Positions 12,899 to 23,027 of a DNA stretch of 64,000 nt are shown piece by piece (the stretch's first letter is position 1; every line of letters starts with the position of its first letter). The stretch lies in NCBI RefSeq assembly GCF_002878395.1, contig NC_061119.1, positions 11,337,919 to 11,401,918 on the forward strand, in the 5' to 3' direction. This stretch comes from Capsicum annuum. Lineage: Eukaryota > Streptophyta > Magnoliopsida > Solanales > Solanaceae. The notes beneath the pieces are model-generated. The model made no database searches. It was not told the origin of the DNA and worked only from the letters and a program-made list of their open reading frames with translations. The translations under genes were made by a program, and so were the position numbers.

Positions 12899-13336
12899 TT
12901 GGATGTTATTGTCACAAGTATGATTTTTGTGTGCCGTCAGTCGACCGTTGCTTTATTTGATCTAGGATCCACCTATTCTTATGTGTCTGCTTATTTTGCT
13001 CTACGATTAGAGTTATCTTGGGATTTATTATCTACGGCCTTGCATGTATCTACTCTTGTGGGTGATTCTTTTGTTAAGGATCGGGTGTTCAGATCCTGTG
13101 TTGTTGTGACTATTAGAGATGTTGATACCTATGCTGATCTTATTATATTGGATATGGTGAATTTTGATGTGATTCTAAGCATGGACTGGTTATCCCACTA
13201 TCATGCGATCATGGATTATTTTACCAAGACCATTACCTTAGCCATGTCTGACATACCCCCGATCATATGGCAGGGAGTTGTTAGCCACAAGACAATGGGG
13301 ATTATTTCTTATATGTGTTCTAGGAGACTTATTTAG
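12899..13336 (+). pseudogene. Retropepsin of the large Ty3/gypsy element
   Basis: An open stretch of about 145 codons covering the aspartic protease that would mature the polyprotein. The active-site region reads VALFDLGSTYSYVS, where related elements have D-S/T-G; here it is D-L-G, so the catalytic triad is altered. The flap and C-terminal part follow, with NFDVILSMDWLSHYHAIMD, matching the usual DVILGMDWL motif with G changed to S. It lies directly between gag and RT. The ORF ends in a stop at 13336, whereas the family would continue into RT. Confidence 0.82.
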
Positions 13337-13379
13337 AGGGGTTGCGAGTCTTACCTCGCTTATATTCATGATGTTAGTG

Positions 13380-14770
13380 TGGAGAGTCTGTCACTTGAAT
13401 TTGTTCCTATAGTTTGTGAATTTCTTGATGTTTTCCTTATGATCTACCTAGCATACCTCTTTCCCGTAAGATTGAGTATGTTATTGATCTTGAGCCTAAC
13501 ACCCGATCTATTTTTATGGTACCTTACCATATGGCTCCTACTGAGGTTAAGGAGCTGAATTCTTAGCTTTAGGATCTTCTTGGTAAAGGTTTTATTAGAC
13601 CGAGTGTGTCTTATTGAGGAGCTCCAATGTTGTTTATGAAAAAGAAGGATGGCTCTATGTGGATGTGTATTAATTATAGGCAGCTTAATAAGGTGATGGT
13701 GAATAACCGTTATCCTACGCCTCGTATTGATGATTTTTTTAACCATCTTCAGGGTGCAATAATGTTTTCTAAGACTGATTTGAGATCTAGTTACTATCAA
13801 TTGACGATTCGAGCTGAGGATATCCCGAAGACAATCTTTAGGACTCGTTATGGTCATTATAAGTTCCTGGTGATATCTTTTGAGTTGACTAATAAGCCAG
13901 TTGTATTTATGGATTTGATAAACCGAGTGTTCAAACCTTATTTAGATTCATTCATGATCGTGTTCATCAATGACATCCTCATGTATTCGAGGAGTAGAAA
14001 GGAGCATGCACAATATTTGAGGATTGTGCTCCAGATTTTAAGGGATCATGCGCTTTTCACTAAGTTCTCTAAGTGTGAGTTTTGTCTTGAGTTGGTGACA
14101 TTTATTTGGCATGTGGCGTCTAAGGATAGGATTATGGTAGACCTTGCAAAGATTAAAGCTATTCATGATTAGGATAGACCTACATCTCCGACCGAGGTTT
14201 GAAGCTTTATTAGCTTGGCCGGTTATTATAGATGTTTTATTGAGGGTTTTGCTACTATTTCAGCACCGATAACCAAATTGACTTAGAAGAAGGTTCCTTT
14301 ACAATGGTCCGAGGAGTGTGAGTCGAGCTATGGTAAGCTCAAGGAGTTCCTTATATCGGCTTCTATTTTGGCTCTTCCTGTTGAGGGTGAGGGGTTCACC
14401 GTGTATTGTGATGCTTCTGGTGTTGGTTTGGGACGTGTATTGATGCAGCAGAGTAGTGTTATTGATAATGCTTTGAGGCAGCTTAAGGTGCACGAGAGCA
14501 ACTACCACCTTATGATTTGGAGTTGGCGGTAGTAGTTTTTTCGCTTAAGATTTGGAGGTATAATCTTTATGGTGTGCATTGTTAGATTTTTTATAGATCA
14601 TCGCAGTTTACAACATCTTATGACCCAGAAGGATCTTAAGGCTAGACAACATAAATGGATGGAGTTTCTTAAGGACTTTGATATTTCAATCTTGTGTCAT
14701 CTGGGCAAGGCGAATGTTGCAGCATATGTCTTAAGCCGAAAGATAGTGAATATGGGTAGCTTGGCTTGTA
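13380..14770 (+). pseudogene. Reverse transcriptase-RNase H of the large Ty3/gypsy element (dead active site)
   Basis: RT motifs occur in order: GKGFIRPSVS near 13590, [18 protein letters not shown] (13640-13695), [13 protein letters not shown] (about 13767-13806), [18 protein letters not shown] (13846 on) and [12 protein letters not shown] (13957 on). The last should be F-x-D-D: the first catalytic Asp is now Asn, which would abolish polymerisation. RNase H similarity follows (YCDASGVGLGRVLMQ near 14410; FFIDHRSLQHLMTQKDLKAR at 14590) with several frameshifts and stops (13566, 14172, 14286, 14530). Clearly a pseudogene; the family is certain. Confidence 0.9.
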
Positions 14771-14939
14771 TTTTAGTTTCTCAGAGGTCGTTGGCATGGG
14801 ACATTCAATCCTTAGCCAACTTGATGGTTCACCTTGATATTTTAGACCCCGAGAAAATTCTTGCTAGTGTTGAGGCTAAGTCCTCACTATTTGAACAAAT
14901 TCAGGATCTTCAGTTTGATGATATAAGACTTTGCATCCT

Positions 14940-15660
14940 CCGTGGTCAGGTCAAACATCAATTCTAAAGGCGTCTTGAGATTTGATATCCATATTTGTGT
15001 TTCAAAGATAGCTGACGTGATTCAGTTGATTTTGCACGAGGCTTATAATTCTAGATATTCTATTTATTCGGGTATAGCTAAGATGTATAGATATTTAAGG
15101 CAACATTATTGGTGGAGTGGCATCAAGATAGATATGGCAGACTTGGTAGCTCATTGAATATGTTGTCAATAGGCAAAGGCCAAGCATCAGTGACTGTATG
15201 GTTTGATTTAGAGGTTGCCCATTCCCGAGTGGAAATGGGGGCAAATTACCATAGATTTTGTTAGTGGTTTGCCTCGCACTTCCCATGGTTTAGATGGTAT
15301 TTGGTTCATTGTAGATTAATCGACCAAGTCGGTATATTTCATTCCTATTTAGATGTCCTTCGGTGCTGAGAGATTAGCCTGTATCTATGTGTGAAAGATA
15401 GTCCATTTGCATGGTTTTTCTATATCTATCATTTCAAATTGGGGTTCCGTGCTCACTTCTAGATTTTGGAGAGCTTTTCAGGAAGAGTTAGGTACTCAAG
15501 GGCAGATCTTAGTACAACCTTCCATCCTCAGACCAATGGCTAGTCGAAGCAAACTATTTAGGTTCTCGAGGTCTCCGAGCTTGGGAGTATATCCTCGAGA
15601 ATGCTATAGCGACACATGGTATCACGATTGTGGCACTTGCTAGGTGGATGCTAGACCGCA
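14940..15660 (+). pseudogene. Integrase N-terminus and core, truncated
   Basis: Begins with a decayed HHCC zinc domain (HEAYNSRYSIYSGIAKMYRY, where the second His is Tyr; later CC present as ICCQ after a stop), then IDFVSGLPRTSHGLDGIWF of the catalytic core near 15253. The second core Asp region reads ISNWGSVLTSRFWRAFQEEL with Asn in place of Asp, then a frameshift into the E-motif region (15520-15560). Similarity ends near 15640 before the C-terminal domain. What follows is unrelated DNA and then a minus-strand fragment, so the 3' end of pol was lost or replaced. Confidence 0.8.
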
Positions 15661-15699
15661 AACTCGACCCATGGTACATGATCCCGGGTGCACCAGAAT

Positions 15700-16942
15700 A
15701 GCTGAGTCTCTGCCAACCCCTCAGTATTCATTCGATATCTCGTATACGCAAACAAACTATGTTATCCTATTAAATTTGATGTTATGGACTCAATGACGTA
15801 GTTGAAATTTCTATTTAAGGTTGTTTCAACAAAAAGTGGGTCCTACACCCAACTTTCAGTTATTTTTACTTTCTGACCAATAGGTCAAAATGAGCCCAGG
15901 TACCTCAGGACCCGAACCAAGAGTCCACCTAGCCTTAAATCGACATTTTGAAGCTGTTGGAATAGTTAGAATTAGCATACGAGGTGGTTTGACTAATGTT
16001 TTTTCCCGGTGGCCATTTAGATTCAACGAAGACTTCAAAACATGGAATTGGCTCTAAAACCTAAACAAACTTCCTGATAATTGAATTGTCATTCCCAGCA
16101 AGTCACAAATGACTTGGGAAGCTATAGGAAAGCTAAAACCGTTAAAATAGGCAGAAATATAGAAAATGACTTGAAGGGTTATTATAATATCCAATACTAA
16201 AAGGACTTTCATCCGTGAAAGTTAAGGATAAGGATGTACCTGAAATCTCAAACATGTGAGGATACTGGGTCCGCATCTCACTCTCGATCTCCTAAGTGGC
16301 CTCCTCTACTAAATCTTAACTACAGGAATATCCCAAGTGCGCAATCGCCTGACACCACTGTCCAAAATGAGCACAGGCTCCTCCATGAAGGTCAACTGCT
16401 CATCCATCTAAACTGAATCCTATCTAAGTATATAAGACGAATCAAGAATGTATTGCCATAACAAGGAAACATAGAAAATTGGATGGGCAGTACCAAAATC
16501 TGGAGGTAGGGCTAACTCATAAGCCTCCCCACCAATTGTGTGAAGAATCTCGAAAGGCCCAACATATCTGGGACTGAGCTTAGCTTTCCTCCCGAACTTC
16601 ATCACACCCTTCATGGTCTATATATGGAGGAATACCCGATCACCAACTCCAAATCTCAAGGCATGATTACTATGATCTGCCTAAGCCTTCTGCTTAGTCT
16701 GAGCCTCTTTCAACCTATCTTGAATTACCCTGACTCTATCCAATGACTCCTGAAACAAGTCAGTACCACAGGGTCTAACCTCTTAAGTCTCAAACCATCT
16801 AATCGGGGAATGACATCGCTACCATACAAAGCCTCAAAAGGTGTCATCTCAATACATGAACGATAAGTGTTATTATAAGCAAACTCTACAAAGGATAAGT
16901 GTTTCTCCCACTATAGCGACTCATATAGCAGTTGCCAGATGC
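15700..16942 (-). pseudogene. Minus-strand Ty3/gypsy integrase C-terminus plus adjoining LTR-like DNA
   Basis: The complement from 16942 down reads KHLSFVEFAYNNTYRSCIEM then TPFEALYG, the end of the integrase core. After a decayed part comes an open piece (16614-16420) with MKGVMKFGRKAKLSPRYVGP and HPIFYVSLL, the GPY/F-type C-terminal domain, and then a chromodomain-like end, ESEMRTQYPHMF (16235-16290). Below about 16230 the sequence is non-coding and may be this fragment's 3' LTR (it includes GTGTAGGACCCAC on the complement near 15850). It lies opposite in strand to the surrounding element, so it is either a separate insertion or an inverted pol end. Confidence 0.75.
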
Positions 16943-16994
16943 TGCGATCGCGAGGGTCAAGTCGCGATAGTGACTCTCGAGCAACTGAGAAGGG

Positions 16995-17002
16995 TATAAA
17001 TA
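16995..17002 (+). promoter_or_regulatory. Probable TATA box of the Ty3 LTR promoter
   Basis: TATAAATA in the context GGGTATAAATACCCC, in the 5' part of the right LTR, followed about 60 bp later by the AAACCCTAG-type sequence often found near plant LTR transcription starts. Position and sequence only; activity cannot be seen. Confidence 0.55.
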
Positions 17003-20000
17003 CCCCATTTTTAGCATGTTTTTCCCATTATTCATCCATTTTCAAGAGAGTTAAACCCTAGATATGCAGAAAGCTTAGGATTAAATCTTGTGGGTGATTC
17101 GGGGAGCTTGGATAACGATTATTTTATGATTTTTCTTCGAATTTGAGGTAAGGTTTCTTCTCATTCATGGTGAATTTTCTCATTTCTAATTAAAAATCTC
17201 TAAAACTTGGTGACATTTTAGCATCAATGTAGCTTAGATTTCATCCCTTTTTAGGGTAGTTACTCCTTGAGCATGAGGGAATATTGGGTTGGCTTCAAAA
17301 ATGCATTTTTTGTAACTGGGACCCACATGGGATTTTTGAGTGATTTTGGACCCGAAGCACAATAGTGCAATATGGGTATCATTATTCTCGTGTTGATGGG
17401 TAGATTATGATTTTGATAGCATGGCACCTTGCAGAAGTTTCTCGAAAGAGAAAATTAATGATTTAGTAGATTCTTCGAGCTTTCTTTAGTGTCCAAGTAG
17501 GCCAAGCTTCACCCTTCTTATAGATTGAGATAGTTCATAGTCTCTTTATAATATCATGTTAGATTTGGGATGAGTTTTAGGTGTTGATGATGAAATTTGT
17601 AATGCTTGGGTTAGTTGGACTATTTAGGCTATCCAAAAATCGTAAATTAGGCATAATTATCTTAGTTGCTTATGCTTCAGGTAAATCTCTATCTTAGGGT
17701 TGATTATGGCTTAGTTGATATCTAAAAGTGGGTGTAGATACCTTAGCTTAGTCCGTAGTAGAATTTGCCTTAAATTGTATTTCGAGAATTTCAAAGTGGG
17801 CTCTTTGACCCACCTTAGCCCAAGATTTGTGTTAGCTATTAAAAATCTTTTATACATTTGTTACACCTTGAAAATGCTTATTAGGATAATATTGAGAAAC
17901 TTGGCATTTGGTGATTATGATGGGTTGGCATTGAGAGTTGATGCTTATTAATTATGCTAGTGGCTAGTGATTATGTCAATGATTATGCTAGTAATTATGT
18001 TATTGATTATGCTAGTGATTATGTTATTGATTATAATAATGATGATGATATTTATGATATATACCAGTTCAAGTAAGGATGATGGTGATGATATTGATGA
18101 TATAAATTTTGATTTGAGTCTGAATAATGGTTATAATATTAATGATACATTTACCGATTCGAGTTCGACTATTGATTATATTTACCAGTTTGAGTCCGAA
18201 TATATATTATGATATATATGTATGATACCGATTCGAAATGTGTTATTGGGGTGTGTTGTTGATAATATGGTTATCGATTCAAGTCATAAGGTGGAAAATG
18301 ATATAGTGTGATATGACATGGATGGAGTCTAATTGTAACATGAGAGTTGGTAAATGACGGTGGTTCAATTTACACTTTACTTTGTTGTACCTTCCAGGAT
18401 TATAGGGGCCTACATTGGGTTATTTACTTTTCCGCACATACTGACTTATGGGGCCAATTTTGTAGATATAATTGCACGTGTTTGATTCGTTATGTTATGT
18501 TATTATTCTAGTTATTTACTTATTTATGTACAACAATGTTGGAGTTGATTTAGGTTTGCCTCTACCTTGACTTAGTTATGTTATCTTGCATTTTATCGTA
18601 TTCATATCATGATTTAGCTTAGCTGCCAATGATGTGTACTGAGTACTGTGGCTTTGGTCTCATACTACACTTTTGTACCTTTTTTGGTTTGAATTCGAGT
18701 ATTAGTTACCGTCATTGATTTGTTGATCGTGTTGTGTGATGTGCCATGGTTGCGTGGCACTTTCGATGCTTAAAATTGTGAAAATATACAAATTCTTAGA
18801 CCTTCTTATTGGATTTGATGTGTGTTTTGTGTATGTTGCGGGTAAATTAGGTTGGTGGTACTATGGATCAAAAATGGATGAAAAAGCTAAGTTTGGACTG
18901 GGTAATGAGTCGTTTAGTCACCTAATGACTCGTGACCCAAGTCGTGATATGAACAGTGAGTAATGTCAACTTAAGGAAGTAAAGTGGAAACTCACTATGA
19001 GTCGTGATGAGTGGCTACGAGTCATGGCATGGAATCATTGTAAGCACATTAGTGAAAAGTTATGAAAGTTGACAAGTGAGGTTCTAGTGAACAGGAGTGA
19101 AACTCACAAGTCGTGACGATAGACAACTACTTATGATGAATAGTCATTTTGAGCATGGAGAAAAATTACTAAAAGTTGAAAGTCACTAAAGTCATCACGA
19201 GTCCTAGCCAATGACTCATTACATCTCATAATGAGTCGTGACTATCGAAGACAAAAGAAAGTTACGACAGCAGCTGACGAGTCTTTACCAGACATAATGA
19301 CTCGTTGTCATAGGCGTGACCACTGACGACCTAGTTTTCATATTTTTATTTGGTTAGGTGTCCTTTGTTCTTTTGAGACTCAATAAATACTTTTTGGGTC
19401 CCTATGTAATATTTTACGTATATTTGACATACTTTTACACACTTTTACTCTTGTTCTTAGTTTTTGAGATTATTCAATTTGAGACTTTGGATTTTACACT
19501 TTCATTCGTGTACAATTAATTATATGGTTTCTTCCTCAAATTCTATGGATTGTTGCATAACTATGAGTGGCTAAATTCCTTAACTAGGGTTATGGGAACC
19601 CTGGCAGATTAACAAAGTAATGAAAGTGTGAAATTTAATTAAATCAATGTTTATACATGCACTGTGATTTCCTTCAAGTTAATTGCTTTCTTAGTGGTGA
19701 CCAACTCTAAGAACTCGCTTGTATTTGATATCGTCTACACAAGGGAGATCGAGATTAGGAAAAGGGAATTATGGCAGTGATTCAAGGCTATCAACCCTTA
19801 TCTAATAGCTTGAGACCCATAAGGTGATATCTAAATTGGGATCAAAGACAAGGGATAGTAGAGCAATACCCTGAGACTCATAAGGTAAAGGGTGAGATTT
19901 ACCTACGAGTCCATAAGATAGTTGGTAATACCTAGCTTGTCAGATTCTGCACGTGAGATAGTAAGATAGTTATGTAGAGAAAGATAAACTTACGGAGTCA

Positions 20001-20261
20001 GGAAGCCAGGGAAAACACAGTCCTAGTGTTTATCTTCAATTGTCTATAACCAAAAGCATTCTCAATTGGTTTCTTTTATTAATTACTGCAAACCCTCTAT
20101 TTATTTTCCCACACTTCTAGATACTTCAGACAGTTTGAGATATGACTTCGACCTATTCCCTGTTGGATCAAACCCAACCTAGTTGGGTTACTATATTTAA
20201 CATTGACCAATGTATACTTCTTTATATGTGTAGTTTTGGGCAATATCAAATTTTTGCAGCA

Positions 20262-20727
20262 TAGAGATATTCACCTGAATACCTCTAATAATCAATATCA
20301 TCAAGGGGTTACCACCCATCCATAAACACACCTGTGGATACAACCTCTTCCTCCACTTACTGCACCATTTCAAATAGAGCCTACTTCGGTGCCCATCATT
20401 AAACGGTGGGGATACCCTAAAATACAAAAATTATATGATAAGACAGTGCCATCAACCCTTCAACGAGAAAACAAAAATAAGGGATTTACCAAGAGCATAA
20501 GATGAGCACCATAGGCATGTTTAAGATGCCAAAATTTGACGCTTGATTTAGATAGTACCACTTTGAGTGGATGACCAGACCGGGCAGTATAGTCCAATAT
20601 TAGTATGACAGTTCTATGCAACTTATCAGATAGATCTCAAGAGGTTGTATCCACAGGGGCATTATGGATGGGTGGTAAACCCTTGATGACATTGATGATT
20701 AGAGGTGTTTGGGTGAACATCTCTATA
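20262..20727. repeat. Imperfect inverted repeat (arms 20262-20346 and 20641-20727)
   Basis: The complement of 20262-20346 matches 20641-20727 over about 86 bp with roughly ten differences. Both arms encode the same peptide-like stretch (LWMGGNPLMILIIRG against LWMGGKPLMTLMIRG). The spacer is about 294 bp. The left arm begins a few bases after the 5' LTR, in the place of the primer-site block. A transcript of the element would fold back here. Confidence 0.85.
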
Positions 20728-21250
20728 CAGACCATTTCTAGATTCCTACATGGGTTTGGAGTTCTAGTTATGGCTAACACAGCCGAAAATGACTACTGCA
20801 TGAAGGAGATGTGAAAGATAAAAGTAAAGTAGATTGGTTCCGAAGACAATCTTACTCACTTTCAATGGATGCCAAAATTATTTCTATAGAGTGGGGGAGG
20901 CTCTTTGGGTGACTGACAGAGTTAACTCTTTTTCCTAGATTACAAATGAGATCCTGAACTTCACAGCGAAGTCTTGGTGGATGCTAGTGTGTCATATATT
21001 GAGTCTCACATATGGGGATAATGTACTGAGTCCAGATAGATCCGCCCTAATCATGAGCATTATAGAGGGCTACTAGTTTGATGTAGCCAAGTGGATAGCG
21101 ATGGAGATCCATAATCAGGCGGCGAGCCCCGACACAGTCCTGGCATTCTTGTACTTACTGACATGAATATGTTTAGATGAGTGAGTGCCAGAGATTCTAG
21201 AAGTTGATTATTTTATTAGACCTTAGAGCACTACAGATTTAGGCCTAATT
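20590..21250 (+). pseudogene. Remnant of a Solanaceae 'putative plant transposon protein' ORF
   Basis: After the peptide stretch LWMGGKPLMTLMIRG (open from 20605 to 20814), the frame changes and 20940-21200 reads NEILNFTAKSWWMLVCHILS, then LSPDRSALIMSIIEGY, then VAKWIAMEIHNQAAS. This pattern (FTAKxWWxLVxHxLSP...NxLxxDRAxLxxxxxxG...IAxEI) is one I recall from the PF20167-type 'putative plant transposon protein' family, abundant inside non-autonomous LTR elements of Solanaceae. Stops interrupt it (for example after IIEGY). The biochemical role of that family is unknown to me. Identity is by memory of motifs, so moderate confidence. Confidence 0.5.
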
Positions 21251-22993
21251 TAGAATATTGCTAACCCTACCTCCAAAGGCAGCTAAGGTGGGGGACACAT
21301 TACTCCGAAAGGAATTCTAGACTAGAAGGAATGGGATTGATCCTCTGGGGTTCATCGATATTGGTGAAACCACCATTGAGACTTCCCAGTCCGAGCCTCA
21401 AGCCTCAAATGCAGCAGGTACCTCCAGACTCTGACTCCACACCTACAGCCTAACCATTCTCTGCCAAGACGACCCCTGCCAACTATGTCGTAGTATCACA
21501 GATATTTTTGAATAAGGTGCTCCAAAAATTAAGTATCATTGAGAAAAAAAAGTGAAAAACATAGGGAATGGAGTTAATCCATGGGTGCAGTAAGAGATTG
21601 AGGATGTTTGAGGAGCATGCCAACCCCGTTTGACAATTTTGAGAGGCGGATCATCTAGAAGCTGGCAGATGTACAGTCCCTAAATCTGAAGGGGATACAT
21701 GAGGAGTTGGTCTCACTCTGTGATACTATCTAGGATATGCTTGCCATATATTTCCCCTCTATGCCTATTATTAAAGAGATCATTGAGGAGGATGTGTATG
21801 ATATATAAGGAGTTGGTAGGTTGTACACCTCTACAGGAGTTAATGAGGGTGAGAGGCCAAGAAAGAAGAGAAAAAAAGCAAAAGGAGTGAGAAAGATTAT
21901 GTCGAGGCTGCCAAGGTAGCTAGTATTTAGAATGAGCTGGACCATCAAACGAGGGCCTGAGAGATGGTGATGAGAGTTGGTAACTCCTGATTTGCTACTG
22001 AGACGGCTTCATATGTAGCTGAGTTGATTGGGAACAGTGCTCCCACCCCATAGGCACCATTGCGCGCATCAGACACCGTCGGTGCCACTGTTGATTTGAG
22101 CATCTCGGACATTGCCGGGACCACTGCTGATGAGAATGGGGCCCATTCTGAGCCCCCCATACTGACATTTCATGAGTTGGAACCTTGAGCATTATAGATG
22201 CACTGGGGACAGTGCATAGTTTCTTAGTTGACGATACGGGTGTAATATATCGTAGTGAGTTTTTGTTGTCATGTTTCTTTTCTTGTTGGTCGCGGTATAG
22301 TTATAGAACTGACATGTCTAGGATAAAACTATTCAGTGTTGTGTTTTAGTTTGTGTACTTTGTTTAACTGGGAGAAAATAAGTACCTAAGGAAATTTATA
22401 TGTTCTATTTAATTATGCTTTAATTGAGATACCCCTTTAAAAATTTTGTTTTGAACTGTGAGTGATAGAGATATATGTGACCATTGTGAATCTAGTTATG
22501 GCATTAGGATTAGGAATATGATAACCGTAGCTAGCAATGGCATGAACCAGATAGATAGTAGTGTGTGATATAACCCTGTGCCAAGTGTGTGAGAGATACT
22601 ATTTAGTTCCTTATGTGTGCGAAATCCAAAACTTACTTGGTTAGTCTTACCTAGGTTATGGGATAGTCAGTTAGGAAAGGATTTTAGGCCATTCTTCAAA
22701 ATATGTCTATATATAGCCTAAATGACTAACTAAATGTGAATAAGTATCCCTTGATCCCAACTTTTGAGCCTTATAGACCTATTTTCTGGTTTACACCATT
22801 CACCTTCCCATTTGTTTCACAATGAATCTGTTTTGGCCTTGGTCCTCCTTGGACATTGTGCACTCAATTCAAGAAGATAGCCTAAGTTGAAGGTAGCTAT
22901 CATAGGGGTTTGTGATATAAAGTGGATATGAAGAAGGGTAAAATAGAAGAAAAGAAAATACGTTTGGGTGTGGTAGAGAAAAAACAAAGGGAA

Positions 22994-22999
<6 letters not shown>

Positions 23000-23027
<28 letters not shown>
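23000..23027. repeat. Poly(A) tract of about 28 bases
   Basis: Uninterrupted A run inside the internal region of the LARD-like element, within a purine-rich stretch (22920-23040). It may be a slippage-expanded run. Confidence 0.95.

Noticed and set aside
13444..13857. 137-codon minus-strand frame
   Set aside because: Antisense of the gypsy RT on the plus strand, with no family motif.
18721..18745. A longer left boundary for the LARD-like element (starting TGTGATG at 18735)
   Set aside because: The right LTR starts TGATGTG at 23683, and both LTRs end ATCA, so TGATG...CATCA is the better boundary.
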